Assembly: GCA_017654935.2 (NCBI GenBank)
Contig: CM065690.1
Span: 22,457,006-22,521,005 of the forward strand
DNA from: Phymorhynchus buccinoides
Taxonomy: Eukaryota > Mollusca > Gastropoda > Neogastropoda > Raphitomidae
Length of the DNA: 64,000 nt
Reading direction: 5' to 3'
A program made the translations under genes and the position numbers. How positions within the stretch are numbered: the first letter of the stretch is position 1; each line of letters opens with the position of its first letter. Shown one piece after another: positions 52,393 to 63,875 of this stretch. The notes beneath the pieces are model-generated. The model had not been told where the DNA came from, searched no databases, and saw only the letters and a list, made by a program, of their open reading frames with translations.

Positions 52393-53646
52393 GTAAGACC
52401 TGAACTGTTTATAACTTTTATTACATTACACTTTCTTTTCTTTTTTTAAATTACATTACACTTACAACAATGGAGCATAGTCCTGCAATTGTGACGTCAT
52501 GAATAAACAAATTGTTTTGCTGGGCACTGTTACAAACCAATTTTTTTTCAGTGTTAAGATGTGATGATATAACATAGAATATTGAACCTAATTTTCGGCT
52601 GAACATGACCCACCATTAAGCATTAGTTTGGGATAACATTTTTTGTTTGTTACACCAAGTAATACACAAATACTTTGTAATGCGATGGAAAGCATAAAGA
52701 CTTGTACATTTTAATGGTCACTAATTAAGGGTGAAGGTGTTTGGGTTTTTTACTGTAATCTGCTCTTTGTATAGCCTGGTATGGCTTGTACCCACGTGTC
52801 GTCATATCCGGCCACAAGGAGTGTGCCATATTATGGGAGACCGCCATCTTAGTCAGTAACTTTGTTTGAAAAATGCCAGACCGATGCTGTTTACACACAA
52901 ATCTGACTAAGATGGCGACACTTCCGTTGGAAGGGTCGAGATGCGCACGCAGGTGGGGGGGAGCCATTGTTTTGCAGTTAACTGCATGAAATGCAATTGG
53001 GCTAGATGGTGAATTACCACCATTAAAGAGTAATGCTTTCACCATCATCATTTCACATTTGTTTGCTTGTTGTTATTTATTTATTTATTTTTAGTGGAAG
53101 TGGCGTCAGAAACACTGAACCAGATCCAGATCCAAAAGTAAAAGATGTGAAATCTACTAAGCCAGTTAAAGATCTTTTTTCTTCTTCTTTTTTGCTATCC
53201 CACCTTTTCCAATCCCCATTGAATTTGTAAATAACTCCAGACCAAAAAAAAAGCACTTAAATGATTTGGCACATTTTTACAAAAAGGATTTTGTGATAGA
53301 AATGCCATCTTTACCAGTAAGCTGAACTGATATGTGTGTACCCATCTGAATTGTTCTTGATATGGCCACAGGTATAAGAATGTGTGTGTGTATGTGTGTG
53401 TGCATACGTGTGTGCGTGTTTGGGAGTTGCATTCAGAAGATAAAAGAGGGGAATCCTTGCTTGGCAAGCATGGTTTCTGTTGTTTACATGTATATCCCTC
53501 CATATGGAACGTGATGAAAAGGTTTACTCTATGTGTGTGTGTGTGCGAGCGTTTCTGTGTTCTGTTACGTGTTGTGACTATTTGATTTGTAAAATGCAAA
53601 AAAAAGGAATAAAACAAAAATATATTAAAAAAAAGATATGTGTGTA

Positions 53647-54090
53647 CCGTATTTTACGGACTATAACGCGCACCTGATTATAAGACACACCTGATTATAA
53701 GACACACCTGATTATAAGACGCACCTGATTATAAGACGCACCTGATTATAAGACGCACCTGATTATAAGACGCACCCCCCAAATTTAACACAAAATTCAG
53801 GTTTTGTTATTCTGTTTTCTTACTATATTATCCGTCGCATTGTAAGGCACAGGGGTCTCAGTCTGGGGAAAAAAAGTAACGCCTTAGGCCGGGTTCACAT
53901 TAGACGCGTAAGTTTCGTGCCAGAAACCCTAAATAAGTGGAAGGATAAAAGTTTACGGATATAGGGGAAATTCGGACACCTGCGCAAATCTTTTCCCTTC
54001 TTTGTTTCACTTACTTATGGATTGCGCACGGGTTTCTGCATGGAATATCCGCTTATGTGTGTACACGGCCTTATAGTCTGTAAAATGCGG
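53647..54090. mobile_element. TA-flanked MITE with nested Harbinger-like MITE (copy 3)
   Basis: Counterpart of 2778-3224; the nested element is at 53887-54070 with TTA on both sides. The 17-bp internal array again differs slightly. Confidence 0.7.
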
Positions 54091-54116
54091 TAATCAACAG
54101 TGTTGTCTGCTTTCAG

Positions 54117-54292
54117 CGGACTATGGCAACGTGAGGAGAGAGTTGCACCCCCCTGAACGACCCGAGGAGATCTTCAAGCTGGAGGTGAAGGAGGTGTGCG
54201 CCTTCTTCGAGGTCATCAACCTGGACCACCACGTCCCCATCCTGTGCCTCCGGACGTCCCTGGACTCCACCCTCAAGGACTGGTCCAAGAAG
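54117..54292 (+). CDS. VPS13-like exon, LEVKEVCAFFEV segment (copy 3)
   Basis: Counterpart of 3251-3426; same 176 nt and borders. Confidence 0.82.
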
Positions 54293-54837
54293 GTCAGCAG
54301 GCACTTGGAGTTTGTAAACTGATGCTGTTGGCTCGCTGGGTTTCGCCCGCTTAGCGGGACGCTTGTTACAAATATTCGTCTTTGATCTGTTAGGGGGTTG
54401 GCAGGTCTGCACACACACTCACACTCGCACTCACATACACTCATACACACTCTCTCTCCTGTGTTTTGTTTTAATAGTTTCTTGGTTTCCTATCTTAGAT
54501 TCATATTCATTCTAGAGGAAGGAAAGAATAACTGCATTTATCCACATAAATAGGGTAATATATGCATAAATTAAATTATTGAGTTATTCTACCTTCATTT
54601 TACTGACATTTCTTTTATTTATCTTACAAAATGTTATATTCATATGAATCAATGTGCACACTTTTAAATTGGTGTTATGAATTTTAAAATGGGTATTTTC
54701 GTTTCTATAAGTGCGTTTCAAACGCTTTGATGTTCAGTATTGTTTCTGTTATGTTGTTGCACCTGACCTGACATGTTTTGAGATAATAAATAAAGTAATT
54801 TGGATTTGGGTTAAACTTTTCCGTGTTGTGGTGACAG

Positions 54838-54966
54838 CTGTACCTGGAGGCTGAGCTACACCTGGACATGATGTACTACAACGAGAAGCTGAGCACCTGG
54901 GAGCCTCTCATCGAGCCTGTGATGGAGAAGGAGGGCGTGTATCGCCCATGGGAGGTCCTCCTCAAG
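54838..54966 (+). CDS. VPS13-like exon, WEPLIEP segment (copy 3)
   Basis: Counterpart of 3974-4102; further in-phase donors follow 111 and 222 bp downstream. Confidence 0.85.
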
Positions 54967-55363
54967 GTCAGTAATGATATCCATGTAATCCCTGAGAAGC
55001 TGAGCACCTGGGAGCCTCTCATCGAGCCTGTGATGGAGAAGGAGGGCGTCTATCGCCCGTGGGAGGTCCTCCTCAAGGTCAGTAATGATATCCATGTAAT
55101 CCCTGAGAAGCTGAGCACCTGGGAGCCTCTCATCGAGCCTGTGATGGAGAAGGAGGGCGTCTATCGCCCATGGGAGGTCCTCCTCAAGGTCAGTAATGAG
55201 CACCTGGGAGCCCCTCATCGAGCCTGTGATGGAGAAGGAGGGCGTCTATTGCCCATGGGAGGTCCTCCTCAAGGTCAGTAATGAGCACCTGGGAGCCCCT
55301 CATCGAGCCTGTGATGGAGAAGGAGGGTGTCTATTGTGCATGGGAGGTCCTCCTCAAGGTCAG
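54883..55363 (+). repeat. 111/85-bp exon-plus-donor array (copy 3)
   Basis: Same unit number as copies 1 and 2, but the third 111-bp unit is identical in type to the second (GAG, ACC, CTC), where the other copies have variants. This looks like local homogenisation. Confidence 0.9.
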
Positions 55364-55947
55364 CCATCAAAGCTCCGCAATTCCCACATTTACTCTTGGG
55401 GGACGAGATATGATCAATTGATGGAAGAAACCCTTGTTGAGCTTCTCTGTAAATTATTTCTTCTTACAAGGATAAATGTTGATGTTGCCTAGATATTTAC
55501 TTCTCTTTGTTTTTAGTTTGATTATACTCTTCATCTCTGTCTGAATACTTTATATAAAGTTTAACTCCTGAGTGATACAGCAATAAACAAAGGTAGAAAA
55601 AACTCAATCTAAAAGATGCAAATCATCTATCAAGTCAGGGTTTCCTGTGCTGGAGAGTGTCCTGCCTTGGTTTATTGTATTATCTTACACTCTCTTAGCA
55701 TCACTGTTTCAAGGCCCGAGTGCTACAGAAAAATCTGTCTGTACTGAAGAAACACAAACCACAGATTTGAAATACCATATTATATGGACTATTATGCACA
55801 CACCCCAAATGGTAACAACCATTGATCTTGAATTTTGTGTCTTATGAACTGATCTGTCCCGAGTCCATGTCACTGATGTAAATCCATTGAGTGCTTGTTC
55901 TTCTATGCTGGGCTCTAAGCTCTTTACAAAATATGCTTCAACAACAG

Positions 55948-56161
55948 GTGGTGCGGGCCAAGAGCTTCCCCATGCTGTGCATGTACGAGGACCACGACCT
56001 TGACATTCCCGACGGCCTTCAGTCCGAGGTGCAGGAGCTGATGCATAGGTCAAGGGTAAAGTCGTCCAGCTCGGAGACCGACACCGACTCCTCCTCCGAC
56101 ATGACGGTCATCCGGCACAGGTCGCTTCGACGTGTGCGACACGCCAGTGAGAGGAGCCACG
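55948..56161 (+). CDS. VPS13-like exon, serine/acidic linker (copy 3)
   Basis: Counterpart of 5084-5297; no differences in the protein. Confidence 0.8.
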
Positions 56162-56493
56162 GTGAGTGATTGTGTAATGTGTTGTTTGTATTGTGTGATG
56201 GGGTTTTTTTTATGCAAAAGTTTTAAACATTGTCATTTTCAGCCAAATGTTGAACTTTATGTAGCGATAACTTGTGTATCTAACTAAGCGAGCCAGCACA
56301 GCAATGATGGTTGATGTGGTTTTTTTGTTGACAGCATATATGAAGCAACTTCCCTTTCTTGCTGGATGGAAGCACGTGTTTAGCTGATCCATTCTTCAGT
56401 TGTGTGTGACAGCTTAATGTAAGGGGAGAAAGATAAGTGTCCATCTAAATGCTAAATGGTACCGGAATGTGTGTGTGTGTGTGTGATATTAAC

Positions 56494-57307
56494 CTTTCAG
56501 ACTCGGTCCCCACTCCAAAATGTGTGTACACAATATCATTGAACTTTCATATTCAGCCAGTCACCACCGCAGCATTCAAGGGGTTCATGAAGTTTGTATA
56601 GCTAACCAACTTAGCCATTCCGCTATGTGTGTGTGTGTGTGATAGTATTAACCCTTTCAGACTACATGTGCGTGCAATTTCATTAACCCTTAGTCAGTCC
56701 ACCACACCACTATGTGTGTGTTCAGTATCATTAACCTTTCAGGCTCAGTGAGTCACCAGACCACTATGTGTTTGTGTGTGTAATGCCATTAACACTGTCA
56801 CACTCACAGCAGTGTTCAGGGGGGTCATGAAGTATGTATAATATAACCAGCTAAGCCAATTCGCGATGTGCGTGTTCAATGTCATTAACCCTTTCAGACT
56901 CGGTCAGCCACCATAACAGCCAGCGTTCAGGGGGTTCATGAAGTTTGTATTTCTACCCAACTTAGCCATTCTGCTTCTATGTGTGTGTGTATGTGTGTGC
57001 AATGTCATGAACCCTTCCAGACTCGGTGAGCCACCACAGCAGCGTTCAGGGGGCCATCAAGTTCAAGTTCAAGTTCAAGTATACTTTAATATCTCCAAAA
57101 GAAAAATTCAGGTTTACACATCTACATAACTTAGGCATTCCGCTATGTGCATGCGTGCAATGCTATGAACCCTTCCAGACTCTATGAGCCACCACAGCAG
57201 CATTCAGGAAGTCATGAAGTTTACACATATACCTAACTTGGGCATTCCGCTATGTGCATGCGTGCAATGCTATGAACCCTTCCAGACTCGATGAGCCACC
57301 ACAGCAG

Positions 57308-57311
<4 letters not shown>
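56494..57311 (+). repeat. Acceptor-side tandem array, degenerate part (copy 3)
   Basis: Counterpart of 5630-6447 with the same unit order. Confidence 0.85.
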
Positions 57312-57341
<30 letters not shown>

Positions 57342-60300
57342 TCTTATATAGCGCCATTCTCCTGGCGCCACAGGACTCACAGCGCTTTACAAAAAACATA
57401 CATACAATAATCATGAAGAAAAACAACATAATTATACAAAAGTGGAAACACAACCATACAAAAATCCATGAAAAAAACCCAATTAGCCCATTATCGCACT
57501 GCACTCACACATAGTCCAACTCAGCAAAAACTCACAGAGGGTGAACTGAAGGGGAGAAGACACAGGAGATCAACAGAGGTATTTTTTGAAGAGAACAGTT
57601 TTCAGGCCAGTTTTGAAAGAAGACAAAGATGGAGAGCTGCGGAGAGAGGAAGGGAGGTTGTTCCAGATGTGTGGTGCTTGGAAACGGAAAGCTCTGTTTC
57701 CAACTGTTTTGTATTTGGTGACAGGTGTACAAAGAAGTTTGAGGCTACTTGATCTGAGGTTGCGTTCTGGTGTGTAGGCAGAGAGAAGAGAGGAAAGGTA
57801 GTCTGGAAGAGAGCCTTCGAAGTAGCGATAGGCAAGAGTGGCCACTTTGTACTCTACTCTAGCGTCAACAGGGAGCCAGTGCAGCTGTCTCAGCAGGGGT
57901 GTCACTGAATCAGTCTTACGCTTTCTGAGCACAACCCTGGCAGCAGCATTCTGGACTCTCTGAAGACGCTTGACAGTAGAGAGAGGGAGACCTGCAAGGA
58001 CTGCATTGCAGTAATCAAGCCTGGATAGTATGAGAGAAACAGCAAGTTGTGTAGCAGCTTCAAGTGATAAGTATGAACGAATGGAACAAAGTCGCCGAAG
58101 ATGATAGAATGTTGAACGACAGACAGATGAAATGTGTTGATCGAATGAGAGAGATTCATCCAGACAGACACCTAGATACTTTACTGACTTTTGAAAAGGT
58201 ACTGAATCATCTGACAAGGTCAAAGGATCACGCTTTATCACCGAGAGGCGGTTTCGGTTTCCAACAGCTAACAACTCAGTCTTGTCCTCATTCAACTTGA
58301 GTCTATTCTTATCCATCCATGATTTGACATCAGACACGCATTGCTCCGTTTGATGGGACACCACAGGAAAATCAGAAACAGGGGTGGGCTTATTGATCTC
58401 AGTGTCATCAGCGAACTTATGATAATCAAAATGATTACTTTCAATGACATCTGAAAGAGGTTGGGTGTACAGAGTGAAGAGAATGGGGCCTAACACCGAC
58501 CCCTGAGGGACACCACAACATAGCTGAGAGGGCTTGGAGGACAGACCATTGACCACAACCGACTGAGAACGTCCAGACAGGTATGAGCTGAACCAGTTTA
58601 AAGCAGTAGAACTAATACCAAAGGAGGCGGACAAGCGTTCAAGGAGAATGGCATGATCGATTGTGTCGAAAGCAGACGACAGATCCAGGAAGGCAACAAC
58701 AGACACAAGGTTCTGATCCATGCTTGAAAGGAGGGAATCTGTGACAGCCAACAGAGCAGTTTCAGTGCTATGACAAGCGCGATAAGCAGATTGTTTTGAC
58801 TCAAGAAGATCATTTTCCTGAAGATGTTGCAGAAGTTGTGATAGGACAACTTTCTCAAGCAGTTTGGAAAGAAAAGGAAGGTTGGAAACTGGTCTGTAGT
58901 TTTGTAGGAGATTGGAATCAAGGGTTGGTTTCTTCAAGAGAGGAGTGACAATGGCTTGTTTCAGATAACTATCAACTGTGCCAGACAGAAGACTGCGGTT
59001 AATGATGGAGGTGATGAGGGGGACCAAATCATCCTGACATTGTTTAACTAGTTCCGTTGGCATGGGGTCAAGGGAGGAAGTCTTATTTTGGGACTGCTTT
59101 AAGAGTTTTCTTATTTCGTCTTCAGACACAGGTCTGAACTGAGTCAAGCATGACCTCTGAAAAGGAGTGTGGGAATTGTCAATAGGGAAGTGATCAAGAC
59201 CCTGCCTAAGTTTCTTGATCTTGTCAGCGAAAAATGTACAGAAAGCGTCAGGAATTTCTGGAGGGGCTATGTCCGTAGGAAGCACAAGACTTTTTGATTT
59301 CCCCATGAGTTTATCAGACACAGCAAAAAGTTCCTTGCTGGAAGAACTGTTTTTGATTTCAGCACTATAGAACTCATGTTTGGCTGCGTTCTGTTTGTCC
59401 TTGAGCGCGTCTCTATCATGCACAAAGATCATGCGATCCACCGTTAGTTTGGTGGAGCGCCACTGACGTTCCACTTTACGAAGTCTGCACTTCTCCTTCT
59501 GAAGTTCATCAGTCTTCCATGGGGCGGAGGGGCGATCAGGGACACGGCGGGTGATGAGCGGGGCATGTTGATCCAGGATCTGCTTCATCCCGGTGTTGTA
59601 GGCAGCAACGTCAACTGGTCCAGAAACAGTCATACCTGAACAAAAGGCTGTGATATCACTTCGAAACTTTTCGATTTCGATTTTCTTCAGGTTTCTTGAA
59701 GAAACGACTCGTTTTGTTTTTTCTGGATGCTCGAATGGTAGATGACAGAAAAGAGCGAAATGGTCACCAAGAGCAAGGTCCATCACACCAGATTTCAGGA
59801 GAGGACGATCCTGACCAACTATCAGCCAGTCCAGTATGTGGCCATGGCGATGAGTGGGCTCCTGTATCACCTGGTGCAGTCCGTTGTCTTGGAAGACAGT
59901 TTTCAGACGATTTACACTGGGGCATGTGGGGTTATCGTAGTGAAAATTAAAATCACCCACGACTAAGATGTCACTATGAGAGACCAAGTGATCGCAGATG
60001 AGATCAGAGAACTCCTCAATGAACTCTGACGGTGTGGCCTTATTCCGACGGCTTGGGGGTGGTCGATAGACACACAACACGTGAAGGTTTGCATTGCGGT
60101 GACAGATTTGCAGAGACACGCCTTCAAACGTTGTCAGGGAATCAAGCTTCTTCACTGTGGAGACTTTCATAAGCGATTCCTTCATCACAACAGCAATGCC
60201 CCCTCCACCTCTCCCAACTCGTGAGAAAGATTTCAGGGTGTACCCCTCCGGCGTCATGTCCGTCATGAGAGCTTCATCCCCCCGTTCACTAAACCACGAT

Positions 60301-61016
60301 TCAGTGAAAACCATCACATCCACTTCATTGTCTGCTATCACATCACTTAGCTCCACAGTCTTGTTTCGACAGGACTGTGCATTGAAACACCACACACGAA
60401 GCGTGGTAGACTGGTGCTGGGAGCCTTTCACAAGGGGGACAGAAATCAGATTCAATGGGTTTATTCCAGTGCTTTGAGGCTGAGCTGTTGAGGGTAGGGC
60501 TGGAAACCTAGGGGCAACAACAACATTGATCGGGCGATGTTTTCTTCGGCCAGCCTTCCTTCCACGACGCGTTTTCCCCTTGACAATGCCAAGGGCCCGA
60601 CACTTTTGAAGTAAACCTGGCGAAAGGCCCACAGAACAATTTGCACTGTCCCTTATTATGAATAGTTGCTGAGAAGTGTAGGTGAGACACCTTGTCTCCA
60701 GTTGATCACTGACACACACAGCCATGGCCCAGTTTTCAGTGGTTGAACCACACACACTGTCACTGTCAACACTGTTCACACTGTGCACTGTAGGCCCACT
60801 GTAGAATGGAGTGGCACAGAAAATAAACAAACTCAAATAGAATCGCATAACCATGACCGATTTTGATGAAAAATATATCCACTTGAAGCTTGTGATGAGA
60901 TTAAGCACTATGTCCAGAAATAAAACCAATTAATCAATTAGCACAAAGAACAAATGAAAAAATAATGAGAGAGCAAGTTGACTGCTGCTGGCTAGGCGCA
61001 TGAACACTACTCACTA
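57312..61016 (-). mobile_element. CR1/L2-type LINE (copy 3)
   Basis: Counterpart of 6448-10151 with the same insertion point in the array, so the insertion predates the copying. Confidence 0.85.
57570..60929 (-). CDS. LINE endonuclease-reverse transcriptase (copy 3)
   Basis: Intact 1119-codon frame. At every protein difference among the three copies this one has the majority residue, so it is the closest to their common ancestor. Confidence 0.9.
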   Translation of the reverse strand: MVLFLDIVLNLITSFKWIYFSSKSVMVMRFYLSLFIFCATPFYSGPTVHSVNSVDSDSVCGSTTENWAMAVCVSDQLETRCLTYTSQQLFIIRDSANCSVGLSPGLLQKCRALGIVKGKTRRGRKAGRRKHRPINVVVAPRFPALPSTAQPQSTGINPLNLISVPLVKGSQHQSTTLRVWCFNAQSCRNKTVELSDVIADNEVDVMVFTESWFSERGDEALMTDMTPEGYTLKSFSRVGRGGGGIAVVMKESLMKVSTVKKLDSLTTFEGVSLQICHRNANLHVLCVYRPPPSRRNKATPSEFIEEFSDLICDHLVSHSDILVVGDFNFHYDNPTCPSVNRLKTVFQDNGLHQVIQEPTHRHGHILDWLIVGQDRPLLKSGVMDLALGDHFALFCHLPFEHPEKTKRVVSSRNLKKIEIEKFRSDITAFCSGMTVSGPVDVAAYNTGMKQILDQHAPLITRRVPDRPSAPWKTDELQKEKCRLRKVERQWRSTKLTVDRMIFVHDRDALKDKQNAAKHEFYSAEIKNSSSSKELFAVSDKLMGKSKSLVLPTDIAPPEIPDAFCTFFADKIKKLRQGLDHFPIDNSHTPFQRSCLTQFRPVSEDEIRKLLKQSQNKTSSLDPMPTELVKQCQDDLVPLITSIINRSLLSGTVDSYLKQAIVTPLLKKPTLDSNLLQNYRPVSNLPFLSKLLEKVVLSQLLQHLQENDLLESKQSAYRACHSTETALLAVTDSLLSSMDQNLVSVVAFLDLSSAFDTIDHAILLERLSASFGISSTALNWFSSYLSGRSQSVVVNGLSSKPSQLCCGVPQGSVLGPILFTLYTQPLSDVIESNHFDYHKFADDTEINKPTPVSDFPVVSHQTEQCVSDVKSWMDKNRLKLNEDKTELLAVGNRNRLSVIKRDPLTLSDDSVPFQKSVKYLGVCLDESLSFDQHISSVCRSTFYHLRRLCSIRSYLSLEAATQLAVSLILSRLDYCNAVLAGLPLSTVKRLQRVQNAAARVVLRKRKTDSVTPLLRQLHWLPVDARVEYKVATLAYRYFEGSLPDYLSSLLSAYTPERNLRSSSLKLLCTPVTKYKTVGNRAFRFQAPHIWNNLPSSLRSSPSLSSFKTGLKTVLFKKYLC

Positions 61017-61206
61017 TTCAGAGAGTCATGAAGTTTACACATATACCTAACTTGGGCATTCCGCTATGTGCATGCGTGCAATGCTATGAACCCTTCCAGA
61101 CTCGATGAGCCACCACAGCAGCATTCAGAGAGTCATGAAGTTTACACATATACCTAACTTGGGCATTCCGCTATGTGCATGCGTGCAATGCTATGAACCC
61201 TTCCAG
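61017..61206 (+). repeat. Acceptor-side array, exon-proximal units (copy 3)
   Basis: Same two acceptors as in copy 1 (before 61100 and 61207), 107 bp apart. Confidence 0.85.
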
Positions 61207-61425
61207 ACTCGATGAGCCACCACAGCAGTGTTCAGGGGGAGTCCGACTCGGAGCCCGAGGGCTTCATCAACAGCATGACCCACAAGCTGGGCAGCATCTT
61301 CTCCAGCGACAGCAGCGACGGGGACATCAGCGAGGCGGAGGAGGACGGCGAGGACCTCGTGGACACCGCCCTCATGGACAAGCCCGTGTTCCTCACGTCC
61401 AGGGGTCCAGTGGACGTGTCCACCG
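61207..61425 (+). CDS. VPS13-like exon, acidic SD-rich linker (copy 3)
   Basis: Counterpart of 10342-10560; last exon of this copy inside the window. Confidence 0.78.
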
Positions 61426-61478
61426 GTCAGCTCAATGATGATTGATCTGTTGTTGGTGTTGGTGGCGTTTTAGTTTGG

Positions 61479-61735
61479 AGTTTGGTGTTGTGGATTTGAC
61501 AAGTTCCCGGCAACCTTTTACTTTTTCTGGTTGTTGTATCTCGCCGTTTGAGTTTGGTGTTGTGGAATTTACAAGTGCCAGGCAACCTTTTTCTTTTTTC
61601 TGGTTGTTGTATCTCGCCGTTTGATTTTGGTGTTGTGGACTTGACAAGTTCCCGGCAACCTTTTACTTTTTCTGATTGTTGTATCTCACCATTTGAGTTT
61701 GATTTTGGTGTTGTGGACGTTATAAATACCAGGCA
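61479..61735. repeat. 71-77-bp intronic minisatellite (copy 3)
   Basis: Counterpart of 10614-10870, unit number unchanged. Confidence 0.8.
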
Positions 61736-63875
61736 CATCAAAATAACGGGAGTAACATTTAGCCTTCATGCTCCATGATTCGTCTGTTTTGGAAATAACT
61801 CAGTTTCATATTCTTGCAAAAAATGAAAATGGCATTTGTAGCTATTTGTTAGCTTGTTGAATATAGCAACCTTTTTCTTTTTTTTGCTTGTTGTATCTCG
61901 CCATTTGAGTTTGGTGTTGTGGATGTTATAAATGCCAGGCAGTCTTTTTCTTCTGGTTCTAAGGGTGCTAATTTTCTGGGATATGCTGGAAATCCGGTTT
62001 GTTAAGTGCCAAAACTTGTGGCTTCCAGTGGCTTCCAGGTTTGGAAATAAATAGCAATAAAAACAATAGAATAAAAAAAAAGTGTGCACAAATTTTGGGG
62101 ATAAGAGACTTCAGGAAATCATTGATTGCAAGTTTCGTAAGCTGTGTAATTTTGTGTGAAACTCGGGTAGTTTTGACGTAATAAGTGTGGCCTGCATCCC
62201 CCCTTCCTGCTCAACAAAAGTTTATTGACTGTGTATGTTCCAGGTTGGAGGTTTTCACATAATTTTCTTCGGAAGTTGACGTTAAAAAAAAAGTGCCCTT
62301 TCCCTCCTCCGGTCAACAAGTTTTTATGAAGTTGTTTCACGTTTTGGTTTTCGGTTTTTGCATTCTTTCATTTGAGGTTTTCAGGAATTCTGGTTGCAGG
62401 TTTTGGGATCTCCTCGCAGTAGCACCCCAAGTAGTTTTTGTATCTCTCCGAGTTTGAATTTGATGTTGACTTTTGGTTGTATCTCGCTGTTTTTAGCCCA
62501 GAAGTTGACTCACTTATTGACTTGTGTCTTCGAGAAATCCGAAATCATCTCATGAAAAATGTAACTTTGTGAAGAGATTTTTAAAAATATTACTTTAGTT
62601 TTGTTTGGGTGACTTTGTAAAGAAGTTTTTAGAATTTTGAAAAGACTGTTTTGTTTTTACAAATTTGCTTTGTAAAGGTATGTTTAAAATCATGTAAAGA
62701 GGCATTTTATAGTTCCTTTTGCAAGAGATCTGTCATGCAGAAGCATCGTTAAGAAACGTTTAACTGTATTCTTAAAATATCAAAACAACGGGAGTAAAAT
62801 TTAGCCTTCATGCTCCATGATTCATCCGTTTTGGAAATAACTCGGTTTCATATTCTTCTGGCAAAAATGAAAATGATGTTTGTAGGTATTTGTTAGCTTG
62901 TTAGATATAGCTTGTGATATATGTCTGGAAAAGCCTGTTAGTGTTACTTGTATAATAATGCATCATTCATTATTTGCTCTATCTAATGTTTTGAAAGACG
63001 TCTAAACTTTTATGTTTGATTTCCGCTTGAAGCAGATGAAAGTTCTCTTCTTTTCTTTAATTTAAACAAACTGATGAGAGATTGTAGTCTTTTTTTTCCT
63101 GGTCAGCCTCTGTTTTCAGCTTCTGTGTTTATGTATTTTTTGAAAAGGTTTGGATTTTATGCATGACCGTTTCTCACATACTGATTTTGAAGTCACTCTG
63201 ACTGTCATGATTTTGGTTTTATGCATTACTGTAGCCCTCAAAATTTTTTCTTTTTTTATTGATTTTTTTTGTTAATGTTCTCCTCATAAGTGTTTGTGCA
63301 TGGGTTTTTTTGTACTGGTTATAAACCACTGTTGCTTGTATCGAAATAGATTTTTTTCATTCTAACTTCAGTTTGGTTGTTATACATGTGATAAAAACCT
63401 AAGGCATTCTTTTCAGAAGCTTCACTGATTTATAAATGCTTTCTGTTTCGATACGATTATGTAGTGGAAAAAGAGCAAGTGTATTAGGTACTTTATAGTC
63501 ACATAGGTGTCTCTGTGAAATTCGGGTTGCTCCCACCTGGAGAGCGTGTCGCAGCCAGAGGCGCGCCACCCAAATTTTTTTTAATTTTTTTTTTTTTGCA
63601 TTCGATTTTTGTGTGACTGATGAGGAAGGAAAGGGGAGGGGGGGGTAAATTTTGACCAAATGACAACTTTTTCGTTGCTACTGGGTTTAACGTGTGCTAT
63701 GACATGTATATGATGCATGAGATAATGCTCATTTCTTAAACTGTTCAAATTCAAACAAAGTGCTGTCATCTGTAAGTCAGCCTGCTTTTCTGTTTGTTCT
63801 GCGGTTGAAGTTTTTATGTCTTTTCTTCTTGGTTTCCTTAATAATTTGTCATTTTCTTTATCATATCTTAGACTA
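61736..63875 (+). other. AT-rich intron section (copy 3)
   Basis: Counterpart of 10871-13010. No gene seen. Confidence 0.5.

Larger units (their letters stand above)
45444..61425 (+). other. VPS13A/C-like gene, copy 3 (internal part)
   Basis: Plus-strand arm of the palindrome, divergent from copy 2. Eight exons are present (47216-47484 to 61207-61425); the next two known from copies 1 and 2 lie beyond the window end. It carries a 66-bp in-frame duplication in exon 50643-50870 that copy 2 lacks. Splice sites and phases are otherwise the same as in copy 2. The upstream part of the gene is absent because the palindrome axis falls in the intron before 47216. Confidence 0.8.
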
